Positions 1 through 10,600 of a stretch of DNA of 64,000 bases are shown in pieces. The notes under the pieces are model-generated. The model had not been told where the DNA came from. It saw only the letters and a list, made by a program, of their open reading frames with translations, and made no database searches. Positions within the stretch are counted from its first letter, which is position 1; each line of letters starts with the position of its first letter. The translations under genes were made by a program, and so were the position numbers. Origin of the DNA: Plectrocnemia conspersa (Eukaryota; Arthropoda; Insecta; Trichoptera; Polycentropodidae); contig VTFK01000035.1 of NCBI GenBank assembly GCA_009617715.1, forward strand, positions 806,001 through 870,000, in the 5' to 3' direction.

Positions 1-1
1 T

Positions 2-1372
2 ATGCAATATCATAGCAATGTTTATGCCTTTGAATGTGAAAAATGTGGAAAGGCATTTAAAAGTAAACAATATCTTTCAAAACATATGCAATCTCATAGC
101 AATGTTTGTGACTTTAAATGTGAAGAATATGAAAATGCATTAAAAACTAAACAATATCTTTTACAACATATACAAAGTGATTTTGAATGTGATAAATGCA
201 AAAAAGTATTTAAAACTAAAGACTCGATCTCAAATCATATGCAATCTCATAGCGATACTTGTAGTTTTAAATGTGGAAAAGCATTTAAACAGAGAACGAG
301 TCTTTCACGACATATGCCAACTCATAGTGATGTTCGTGACTCTGAATGTAAAATCTGTGGGAAAGCATTCACATTTAAACGTCTTTCACAACATATAAAA
401 ACTCATAGCGATGTTCGTAACTTTAAGTGTGAAAAATGTGAAAGAGCATTCAAAACTAAATATAATCTCTCGCAACATATGCAATATCATAGCAATGTTT
501 GTGCCTTTGAATGTGAAAAATGTGGAAAAGCGTTCATATTTAAACGATATCTTTCAAAACATATGAAAATTCATAGTGACCTTCGTAATTTTGAATGTTA
601 TAAATGTGGAAAAGCATTCAAATTTAAACAAAATCTTTTACGTCATACAAAAACTCATAGTGATGTACGTCATTTTAAATGTGAAAAATGTGGAAAAGCA
701 AGTAAAACTAAAAAATCGCTTTTAAGACACATATTAACTCATAGCGATATTTGTAACTTTAAATGTGAATTATGTGGAAAAGCATTCAAATTTAGACAAT
801 ATATTATACAACATTTGAAAACTCATAGCGATGATCGTCATTTTGAATGTAAAAAATGTGGAAAATCATGGAAATCTAAAATACGTCTTTCTGAACACAT
901 GTTAAATCATATCAATGATCGTGGCTTTAATTGTGAAAAATGTGATAAAACATTCCAAAACAAACGATATCTTTCAAAACATATGCAATCTCATAGCGAT
1001 GTTTGTGACTTTGAATGTGAAATATGCGGAAAGGCATTTAAATTTAAGCATTATCTTTTACAGCATATAAAAACTCACAGTAACGATGTTCGTCATTTTG
1101 AATGTGAAAAATGTGGAAAAGCATTTAAAAGTAAACAAATTCTTTCACAACATATGCCAACTCATAGCGATGTTTGTGACTTTACATGTAAAATATGTGG
1201 AAAAGAATTCAAATTTAAACAATATCTTTCACAACATTTGAAAACTCACAGCGATGTTTATCTTTTCAAATGTGAAAGATGTGGAAAAGCATTGAAGACT
1301 AAACAAAGTATTTTACGACACATGACAATTCATACCGATATGTATTGCACAGCAGTGACAATGACAGTTTAG
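2..1372 (+). CDS. C2H2 zinc-finger protein, 5' end cut by window
   Basis: This is the 3' part of a multi-finger C2H2 protein, which would bind DNA in the nucleus. The open frame runs in from the window edge: its first residues (MQYHSN) are the tail of a finger, so the first ATG is not a true start. About 16 finger units of 23 residues plus linker are visible, mostly FxCxxCGKAFKxKxxLxxHMxxH. The linkers are HSDVRxF/HSNVCxF instead of the usual TGEKP. Three units are damaged: near base 110 the second Cys is replaced by Tyr, near base 270 three residues including a Cys are missing, and near base 350 one residue is lost before the first His. The protein ends with HTDMYCTAVTMTV. No KRAB, BTB or ZAD domain is visible in this part. 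It lies directly upstream of a second zinc-finger gene on the same strand with the same linker style, which suggests a tandem family. Target genes cannot be inferred. Confidence 0.9.
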   Translation: MQYHSNVYAFECEKCGKAFKSKQYLSKHMQSHSNVCDFKCEEYENALKTKQYLLQHIQSDFECDKCKKVFKTKDSISNHMQSHSDTCSFKCGKAFKQRTSLSRHMPTHSDVRDSECKICGKAFTFKRLSQHIKTHSDVRNFKCEKCERAFKTKYNLSQHMQYHSNVCAFECEKCGKAFIFKRYLSKHMKIHSDLRNFECYKCGKAFKFKQNLLRHTKTHSDVRHFKCEKCGKASKTKKSLLRHILTHSDICNFKCELCGKAFKFRQYIIQHLKTHSDDRHFECKKCGKSWKSKIRLSEHMLNHINDRGFNCEKCDKTFQNKRYLSKHMQSHSDVCDFECEICGKAFKFKHYLLQHIKTHSNDVRHFECEKCGKAFKSKQILSQHMPTHSDVCDFTCKICGKEFKFKQYLSQHLKTHSDVYLFKCERCGKALKTKQSILRHMTIHTDMYCTAVTMTV

Positions 1373-3034
1373 AAGCAACATATAATTTGACTTAAGTTTA
1401 TCAGTGAAATTATATTTTCGCCAGTAGAAATATATATATATACCTGTAAAAATGTATTTGTATATGATTACACTGAAACGTCAGTGAAAATATAACTTCA
1501 TTGGTAATACACACTCACTATAACATAAATTAAAATAATAATTTGTCTACGTTTTGTTTTATTTTCACGTATCCTTTGAAACTAGTACATAATACATTGA
1601 TTATGAAAATAATTTAGTTATCCTTAAGCCCCCATTGCAATTTCTCCTTTGTCCATAAAACATTTTTGAGATGTCCTTTGAACAAAAATTTCCAAAATTA
1701 CCTTTTTCGATTTTTTAGCTCCATGTAGTAAATTGTTGAATAAAGATTCTATACATTAAAATATTAAAAGAAATTATCTAATGCTAAATTTTTGTCCTAA
1801 AATGTATTCTATATTTTTTCTGGAATTATACGTTACTCCGCTTGTTTATATTGTAAACAAATGGCGAATGAAATGTTTTTCGCTGTCACTATGAATTATT
1901 TTTTATAAAGAAATGATTCATAAGTTTTCAAGTACTTTTTTCTTTTTGTCAGCCACCGTCGCCCACATTCACACATATATTGATACAATTGTGTGCATGT
2001 TTACGTTTGATCTACTTAGCTCTGATGTTCATGATGAAAATAAAAACCAGAGGCGTAATAAAGAAAATATACTAAAAAATAGGATTAATTTCAAAATACA
2101 TCACGCATACTTAGGCATGAAGTGATAACAACGTGTACATTTTTTTGTAGCGCTTGTAAATTCACTGTTCAAACCATTGTTTCACCGGTTTTCTCGTAAA
2201 AATAAAGATTTTTCAATGTGTAAAGATTATTTTATTGAAAATGTTTATTAGTAAAGCATTTTTTTTTAAAATTTAATAAAGGTACACTAATAGTCACTTG
2301 CGTTTAAATAGTTAAATTAATTTAATTTTTTTCATCTAAGCCAAAATTATAACTGTTTGGACCAAAATATACGTATTGTTTTGACAGCTCTTCGACTTCT
2401 GGATGTCCCGTCTAGCTGTTATTAAAACCGGTATTACTTAATTTCAGATTACATATCATAAAACATACGGCGAATAGAATTTATGTAAAATAATGTATGA
2501 ATTATTTATTATTAACATGTCGATTGACTCTTGATCCTTCAATATTCCTACGACTTTGGATTGGCTTTTGTTGTCTTCAGGTCCCACAGAGATCACCTCT
2601 CCTCCTACTCCACCAATACTTGTGATCCATTTTACCCTCAGATTTATAAAGTGTTAATATTAGTAGATTCCAGATTCCTCTTTTCGTTATTTAACATTAT
2701 TGATGGCACATCATCTTCAAGATCTACCATCCATTTTTAAAATCAACAATTGTCTTTTTGGGCTCTTTTATACCTTTGATCCATAAATATTTATAATTCA
2801 GTTTTTTTTTTGAAAAGCATTTTTTACCAGGTTTTATAAATATGATAAATTAAAATAATATAAAATGTTCCCATTGTTGTTTAGTGGAAGTTTATTTTTT
2901 ACAATATTATATTACAAAAATTATTCTAATCAATCAACTGTTATATTATTAAAGATTTTTTTTCATGCCGGCGATCCATATTTTTTATATATATATACTT
3001 AATATTTTTCTAGAACCAGGGGTCAAAAGCAATA
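1373..3034. other. intergenic AT-rich spacer with diverged repeat
   Basis: I see no gene in this spacer. At about 1390-1500 there is a run of imperfect copies of a motif like CAGTGAAAATATA and its complement, with phrases such as CCAGTAGAAATATATATATA. A related block occurs at about 3940-4210 inside the next gene, so this is a local repeat family. Several AATAAA-like signals follow the stop codon, but in DNA this AT-rich they are not diagnostic. Confidence 0.5.
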
Positions 3035-3367
3035 ATGGATCAATTAACTATAGTAACACGATCGTATGGACAGTTGAGGTAAACAATATAGCCATTAATA
3101 CATCATATAGATATTATTATTATTATTAATACTATAATTATTTTAAAGTGTTAAAATTGAAAAAGAATATATTGAAGATTATTATGATCCAAATATCGAA
3201 GACATGTTTGAAACAGGTTAAAAATATATATGAATTATTATATTTTATTAAATTTAAATTTTTATGTAATATTGGTTAATGTAAATTTTCAGAAGATCAC
3301 GATGTTAAGGATATACTGAAAGAAAATGCAATCGACGAATATTCAAAAGGATTTTTCGGAAACAAAA
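3035..3367 (+). CDS. probable 5' coding exons of the second zinc-finger gene
   Basis: Three short exons can be joined: 3035-3078 (start codon, MDQLTIVTRSYGQL), 3149-3216 (SVKIEKEYIEDYYDPNIEDM...) and 3293-3367 (...DHDVKDILKENAID...GFFGNK). Each is bounded by AG and GT. The phases of the first two junctions agree (44 bases, then 68, then 75), giving an acidic N-terminal region without a recognisable domain. Short acidic leaders of this sort are common before finger arrays. The junction to the finger exon is not clean. The strongest acceptor (TTTTCAG ending at 4417) would put the fingers out of frame, whereas an acceptor seven bases later (CAAG ending at 4424) keeps the frame and gives 658 residues. 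An undetected small exon is also possible. The exons are inferred from sequence patterns only. Confidence 0.45.
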
Positions 3368-3575
3368 GTAATTACTGAATTATCGGTAGTTAGTTTATTA
3401 AGTGTAAGAAGGAAAAAAATAAAATATATTTTAATCAATTATATAAAAAGTGATCCAACTCCAGTTTCCCAACTTTTTAAAAAAAAAAATAATTTAAAGA
3501 TGTCCTCAGATTTTTTTTATTAATCGAACATATTGTGTATTTTAATAATTACCAACAATAATATGAATTAAATGG

Positions 3576-3665
3576 ACTCTTTTGACGTAAATTTTGGATT
3601 TCTGAGCAGAGATCATTGTTTTTGCGCCCTCCTATTGATCGAAATTCGGTTTAAATACACTTCGA
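3576..3665 (+). repeat. dispersed copy of the 51-kb satellite-like unit
   Basis: The phrases CTTTTGACGTAAATTTT, CTGAGCAGAGAT and CCTATTGATCGAAATTCGGTTTA match the repeat that is tandem at 50.77-51.17 kb and also present at 37.45-37.6 kb. It lies in the putative last intron of the zinc-finger gene. Confidence 0.6.
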
Positions 3666-3939
3666 CCAATACTCTCATATCAGAAGTCCGTATTATGTCG
3701 GTGAAAATAGCTATTTTATTTTTAAAACTGTAATATCGAAGTGCAGACTAACTATGGAGCAATATGCGAGATGCCACATATGTCTTTGTAGTTTTCCGCT
3801 CATTTTTCCCTGAGAGATGAGTCGGCTCAGTTCGTATTTTGGACTTGAACTAACGAAAGTTCTAAAATTATAATTAGATTAAGAACTTTCATTAGGTTCG
3901 GTTTGGGTAAGAACAACAAATGGACGTTTTGCAATTGTC

Positions 3940-4215
3940 AGATTGAGTTTCATGGTAATTTTAGATCTTATAATTTCACTAGTCTCGTTATTTTCGTTAG
4001 TAGAAATATATATCTATTAGTGAAAATGTATTTGGAAAATATAACTGCTGAAAAAATACACATTTGTACATCACATGTAAATAAATACATGTATATATTA
4101 CTATATATGAAAAAATTAAATTCATATAATTTTACTAGCATCTGTCAGATAAATTATATTTTCACTGATAAAAATATACATCTACTGGCGAAAATGTATT
4201 CCGATATGATTTCAC
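3940..4215. repeat. AT-rich diverged repeat, TTCACTAGTAGAAATATA type
   Basis: Imperfect copies of GTAGAAATATATATCTA, GTGAAAATGTATTTGG and TTTTCACTGATAAAAATATA occur in both orientations over about 280 bases. A related block follows the first zinc-finger gene (1390-1500). The frame spanning it (3903-4229) has no protein-like composition and is not a gene. Confidence 0.55.
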
Positions 4216-4424
4216 TAAAAAGACATTAGAAAATATCTTTGAGATAGATTTGAGACTGTTTTTTTTTTAGATTTTCTTTGAGGGAGACAAATTTTTTGTT
4301 ATACATTTTTAAAATAGGTATTAAAACGGATGTATTTATACCATTACTCGTTACTTTCCATCGAGTGATTGTTTTTAATTAATTACTTAGCATATAAAAT
4401 ATAATTTTAATTTTCAGAAACAAG

Positions 4425-6214
4425 AAAAAGAAGAACACGATTTGGGCAATGTTCAACGTTTGGCCGAAGGCGAGCAGTATTCTTGCGCATCTTGTTTTAA
4501 ATCATTTGCAAACAAGAATACTCTGATCCTTCATCTTAAATTGCACCCTGACATTATTTTCTATAAATGTCAAATGTGTCCGAAACAATTCAATGTAAGA
4601 TCTCAACTTTCACATCATATGGAAATTCATAATATTTTTTGTTGTTATGAATATGGTAAATGTACAAAAGTATTTAACATTAAACGTAACCTTTTACGGC
4701 ATATGAAAATTCATTACGATTTAACGACCTTTAAATGTGACAATTGTGAAAAAGCATTTAAGCGAAAATCGGACCTTATACAACATATGAATATTCATAA
4801 CGATTCTAAGGATTTTAAATGTAACATATGCGAAAAGGCATTCACTATCAAAAATTATCTTATAAAACATATGCGTTTTCATAGTGATTCTAGAAATTTT
4901 AAGTGTGTCAAATGTGAAAAGCCATTCAAAAGTCAAGATCATCTTTCGAGGCATATGAGTATTCATAACGAATCTCGAGATTTTAAATGCGATACATGTG
5001 AAAAGTCATTCAAGAGAAAATCTGATCTTATACGGCATGTGAATATCCATAGTGGTTCTAGAGGCTTTAAATGTAACGAATGTGTAAAACTATTCAAGCG
5101 TAAGGCTGACCTTTTACGTCATATGAATACTCATAGTGATTCTTGGGACTTTGAATGTGACAAATGTGACAAAGTTTTCAAGAGTAAATCTTACCTCATA
5201 CAGCATAATATGAATATCCATCATAATTCCAATGATGTGCTTCTTCATAGTAATTCAAAGTTGATCATCTATAAATGTAAAATATGTCCGAAGAGTTTTA
5301 ATATTAGATCTCAACTTTCCCGCCATATGGATATTCATAGAAAGTTTTGTTGCTCTGGATATGGCAACTGTCGTAAATTATTCAAATGTAAACGTAACCT
5401 CTTACGGCACATAAAAATTCATGTCGATTCTAAAAACTTTAAATGTGATAATTGTGAAAAGTCTTTTAATACTAAAGAAAATCTTTTACAGCATATGTGT
5501 ACTCATAGTGAATCTAGCGAACTTAAATGTGGAATATGTGAAAAAATATTCAAATTTAAATATTATCTCTTACAGCATATAAAAATTCACAACAATATTA
5601 GGGACTTTAAATGTGACAACTGTGAAAAAATATTTAAATGTAAACGTAACCTCTTACGCCATACGAAAACTCATATCGACTGTAAGGATTTTAAATGCGA
5701 CAATTGTGAAAAAGAATTTAATACTAAAGATAATCTATTACGACATATGAACATCCATAGTGATTTTAGAAGACATGAATGTGACAAGTGTAGAAAACCA
5801 TTCAAGTGTAAAAGTGATCTCTTGCGGCATATGAATGTTCATAGTAATTCTAAAGATTTTAAATGTGATAAATGTGGAAAAGCATTCAAGCGCAAATCTT
5901 ACGTTTCGCAGCATATTTTGAATATTCACCATGATTTGTATTTTCATAGTGCTTCAGATTTGTTTATCTATAAATGTAAAATTTGTCAAAAAGCATTCAA
6001 AATAAGATCTCAACTTTCACGTCATATGGATATTCATAAAAACTTTTGTTGTTCTGGATATGCTAACTGTAGAAAAGTGTTTACATGTAAACGCAACCTT
6101 TTACGACATATAAAAGTTCATGTTGATTCAAAGGACTTGAAATGTGACGAATGTGGAAAGGAATTTACACGTAAATCTGATTTGACGAAGCATTCACAAC
6201 GTCATATTAATTAA
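4425..6214 (+). CDS. C2H2 zinc-finger protein with about 20 fingers, main exon
   Basis: This long exon encodes a sequence-specific DNA-binding protein expected to act in the nucleus. I count 20 finger units: 17 with the normal C-x2-C...H-x3-4-H spacing and three of a variant type, where the first half reads FCCxxYxxCxKxF. The linkers are mostly HSDSxxFKC or HVDSKxFKC, unlike the TGEKP linker of classical arrays. The array is built from three longer modules. A finger beginning with (I/L)xxYKC and containing RSQLSxHM is followed each time by the variant FCC finger, with starts near bases 4553, 5261 and 5960 (spacings 708 and 699). This points to unequal exchange of a six-to-eight-finger block. 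The last finger is followed at once by the stop after QRHIN. The frame is open into the upstream intron. The proposed 5' exons supply the start codon; TTG at 4442 is only the start of a computed frame and probably not used. Confidence 0.9.
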
Positions 6215-7404
6215 TCTTGCAATTTTATAAATATTTTTGCATTGGAATATATGTTCATATATATCTTAATTTTGAGTTTTAAAATTTTCACTCTTGATTT
6301 TTTTATATAATAAGTTTATTTACAATAACACACCTATGATTTTTTACAATTTTACATATATTATATTATTTTTACAATTTTACGCTTATTTTGAAAATGA
6401 CACCATTCATGTTTGTTGAAAATATAAGAATGTACATTTATTTAATAATAAAAAATGTGCTATGTATTTATTCGTTTTTGATTTTAGGTGTTATATAATG
6501 GATAAGAATTTTTACTTTATAATACCATTATTTTAAATACCTATAATAAAAACGGGTCCAGTCATTTTGTGAAATTGACAAATAAACATGTAATGGCATC
6601 ATATTGTATATGTATGAATGGTGACAACTATCAAAGATGTTAAAATAAAATAAAACAAAGTAAAACACAAGTCTTTTTTTCCACCCTTAAACCATAAAAT
6701 ACAGCACATATAGATACTATAAATGAATCGAATGTGGGGGCCTATTTATTCATTCTTTATGGTCAAAACTTGGCGGCACTCCGGTAGCACTGACGTGTCG
6801 GCGGCGGAAGCCAGCACATTTCCTTTGCAGGACCTTAATGGGAAAACAACGACCGGTGGTACCTCTCCACCGTTCTCCAGCATATATTTTGATAACAAAT
6901 ATGTGTTAAAATAAAAATACTACTGCAACCGCCCAATCTGTGTAACTGCCACCCGTCACCATTCGTAAGCCAAACGATCATGCAAAGATATTATGTATTA
7001 CAAGCAGTCGTTAACAATGTTTTTTTCAGTATCTATTTTTTGTGAAATATCCCGATACTCAAAAACTAAAAAGAACGAAAACCAATTAACAGTTTTTTCG
7101 GTAATTTCTGAAAAAATGGCTTTTTTGATCCGATTAACTGGTTTTTACGATTATTAAATTAAATAAAGAACATTATTATTTTTCTCAAAAATTATAAGTA
7201 AAGTGACTTTCATAAATGATTTTTCGTGATATTTTTATGGCTGAAATTTATACTTGATTTAATTCTGCCTGGTATGTATACGTGTAATCCGTTTATAGTT
7301 CAGGTTTAATAAATCTTAAAAATGAAATCGATAAACGCCACCAAGTAAATTATTATAAGACAAACGAAAAATTGTAATTCAATAATGGTCACTTTTAAAC
7401 AGGT
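6215..7404. other. intergenic region between zinc-finger and PLD genes
   Basis: No gene is recognised. AATAAA at 6545-6550 and other copies could end the zinc-finger transcript. A GC-richer patch at about 6755-6880 (GGCGGCACTCCGGTAGCACTG...ACCGGTGGTACC) stands out from the AT-rich background and may be a fragment of a mobile element, but I could not assign it. The 63-residue frame across it is not supported as a gene. Confidence 0.4.
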
Positions 7405-7641
7405 TATGGTCTAAGTAAGTTTTACAATTATTTAAAAATATAAATGCACTGACATTCGCAAAGTTTTCGATAACTAATTAATAACTGATAATAACCGCTC
7501 GAATCAAGTTTACAGTTATAAATCGTTCCGGCAGGGGCTTTGAGTAACGGCAGTCATAATAGATTTTAGATCGCGATTGAATACTCGATTTCAGTCCGCC
7601 ATGTTTGTCCCGCGCCAAAAGTAGTGTCACTGTCAAACATA
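7405..7641 (+). promoter_or_regulatory. duplicated 5' flank of PLD3-like copy 1, with short upstream ORF
   Basis: This block is closely similar to 30250-30492 in front of copy 2, so the upstream region was part of the duplication. It contains an initiator-like TCAGTC at 7591-7596. A seven-codon upstream ORF (MFVPRQK then stop) lies at 7601-7624 and ends 17 bases before the main start codon in a different frame. The transcription start has not been shown, so whether the short ORF lies in the mRNA is an inference. Confidence 0.45.
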
Positions 7642-10600
7642 ATGACAGCTATTACTATTAAATTGCCGAAGGTAATCGTTTGCATTGTAAATATTTACAG
7701 ATAATTGTTTCGTTGTTATGTAAACATGTGCGTTATCAGCATTACCAAACAAAGCGAGTGTTTATTAATTAACTGCAAACACTATGCTTTGTTTATTTTA
7801 ATACATCAACACTTTTAACATTTATTTTATCTTCACATATGGTGATGGTTTTATGTCAAAATTTTTAGATTGAATATGTAAGATTAAATATTAAGTACTT
7901 GTAAATTTTCATATCATATTTTGTTTTAGTTTTGTTCTGTTACTCGTATTTTATTTGTTAGATGATATCATTGTCCCAACATATATTTATATTTATTATC
8001 TTAAATGTTAAACTGCTAAATATACATTATTTTTTCTGCAAAGCTATTTTTTAAGGTTGCTGAATATTGTCGGCAATCAGTTGGTTGATATTTGATAGTG
8101 TCAGTTTTTGTAAATATTATGATAAAATAATTTTAATATAATGCTGTATTTTAGTATGTATCGAAGAGTGCCAGTTTTGGGAATGCGTCTCCGGCAGATG
8201 CCGACCAGTGGGAACAAAACTTAATGTTGCAGCAAGATCAAGGATCGGCTAACTCTAAAAAGTATGACAAACATTCAATCATCCTTATAGTTTAATTCCA
8301 AAATCTTCTGACCATACATTTATAAATAAACATACATTTATACATATGTATCTAATCAATTTAAACTATGTTGGAACAAAATTATACAGTCGATAAATTT
8401 TGCCTATTGTACTGTATACAAAATTGCATTATTTTGCCATAACGATAAATAAAATCAGCAACATAAAAATTAATAATACAGCTAAAACCAGTTTTTAATT
8501 TTATACAACATTCTATTCATCTTATATTTGCGTCAAAGATCTTGTGAAGAGTTATTCAAAGCTCCTGTTATTGTAAGAAAATTTTAAAACTCATCACTAA
8601 AGATAATAACCAATTTTATTTTTATAGATGGGGTACAGATAGCTGGTGCAGACGGGTACAGATAGCATGTATACCGATTTTGTTTTTCTCAATCTTAATA
8701 TTATTAGTAGTTCTTATGCCTATATCAGATCATTCAAATTCCTTTTCGAGTGTAATTTTTAAATCCGATCACCCCTATATGTGTTCTGATCAATGCAGGT
8801 GATTATATTATAACATTAGTCATGATGATATGGCATTGTGTGTTAATATAATAATGTGAATCAAATTTTATAGTTTGACGCTAGTAGAAAGCATACCAGA
8901 GGGTCTATTATGTCCGACAAAAAATCCATCAACGCATGAATCATGGTTGAATCTGATCAATATGGCTAGGGACACAATTGAAATCGCTTCTTTTTATTGG
9001 ACGTTGCGAGAAAACGAGGTGTATCCACACAATTCTTCCAAAAAGGTATGTTGTAGAAAAGTAAACTAGGGCAAGTTAATCTATACGATTAAAACTAGCT
9101 AAAACACCATTTGAGTTCACACCACATAATTAAACTATATATTTACACTTTTCATGACAATATAAACGTTGGTTTTAAAAGTTTGCTTAAACTTATAAGA
9201 TTCTGGATGCTAGAGTTAATTATTTTAGGGTTTGTATTCCAAGTGGTGTGACTTATTCAGTAAATTAATTCTGGAAGAGCTGTTTGATTTTATGACAGTT
9301 TTTTTGTACAACTATAAATTATACCAATATAGTTAAAATTCAGGTATCAGTATCGGATGGCGGTGTCGAATGAGAAAGATTCCAGATTAATCGAAAAGAC
9401 TCGAAGCAGGCAATCGGAATCGATGTAAAGTAATTGAGTCCTATCAGCGGTGAAGTTGAGAAATGGCAAGATTCACTGTCTCTGATTAATCGAAAAGACG
9501 AAAAGATGGTTATTCAGACCAATGGTGGCACAGTTAATTTACAATCCATCTAATAAATTAAGAGTCTTCCAAAAATCATAGAAGGAATAGTAAAGAAATC
9601 AAAAATGGTTTAATTAATTAACAAATCAAGAAAACTTATATACCTCAATGTACAAGTCATGAATTGTAATTTTATAATCTTTGTATGCTATATTACATTT
9701 GTGTTTCTAAGGGCGAGGAAGTGTTTCAAGCTTTGTATAAAGCAGGAACGAGAGACGGAATCACAGTGAGCATCGTTCAGAGCGCTTCGACGAAAGAGAA
9801 TCCAAACACAGACACTGAGTTTCTGGAGAAGAATAAAGCAGCAAAAGTATAATCCAGTCTTTTATACTAGAGTTGAACTTATGCTTATTTTCTTTAATAT
9901 TTTCTTCAGGTTAAAAGTGTAAACTTTCCAAAATTATTGGGAGGCGGAGTGTTGCATACAAAATTATGGATAATAGATCGTACGCATTTCTATATCGGCA
10001 GTGCGAATATGGATTGGAGATCATTGACACAAGTACAAAATAGTGTATGAGATTTAAAAGGTTGAAAGTTATCTAATACATCTATATAATTGCAGGTCAA
10101 AGAGCTGGGTGCTATGGGAGTGAACTGCACGTGTTTGGCTGCAGATGTAGCGAAAATATTTGATGTAATAATTTTATTGCCTTAGTGTTAACGTCATAGT
10201 ATAATGCAACACGTTTTTTTACCACTAGCATTGCATTGCATTCTGATGCGATCTATGCGCTAATGCAGGCATTAAATTCATAAATGCGTCAACAAGTTAA
10301 CATAAGCGAAATTTGCATTTCCTCAATTATTTTATTTAGATACTTGTTTTTAACGATCTTCTCCATTGTAGGTCTATTGGTTTTTGGGAAAAGACGATGC
10401 TATTATACCCAAAATGTGGCCACCAGCGTTACAAACTAAATTTAATAAAGAATATCCAATGAACGTGAATATTAGCGGCCTGAATTATCTGTCTTATATA
10501 TCGGTATGTATAGCTTGAATTATTAATTATTCATTCTATCAACTAAGGACTTATAGATGGACAGACATTTTTTTTAGAAAACTGTACTATAAAATATATC

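Noticed and set aside
3326..3523. 65-codon ORF beginning MQSTNIQ
   Set aside because: It is out of frame with the likely exon 3293-3367 and continues into AT-rich intron.
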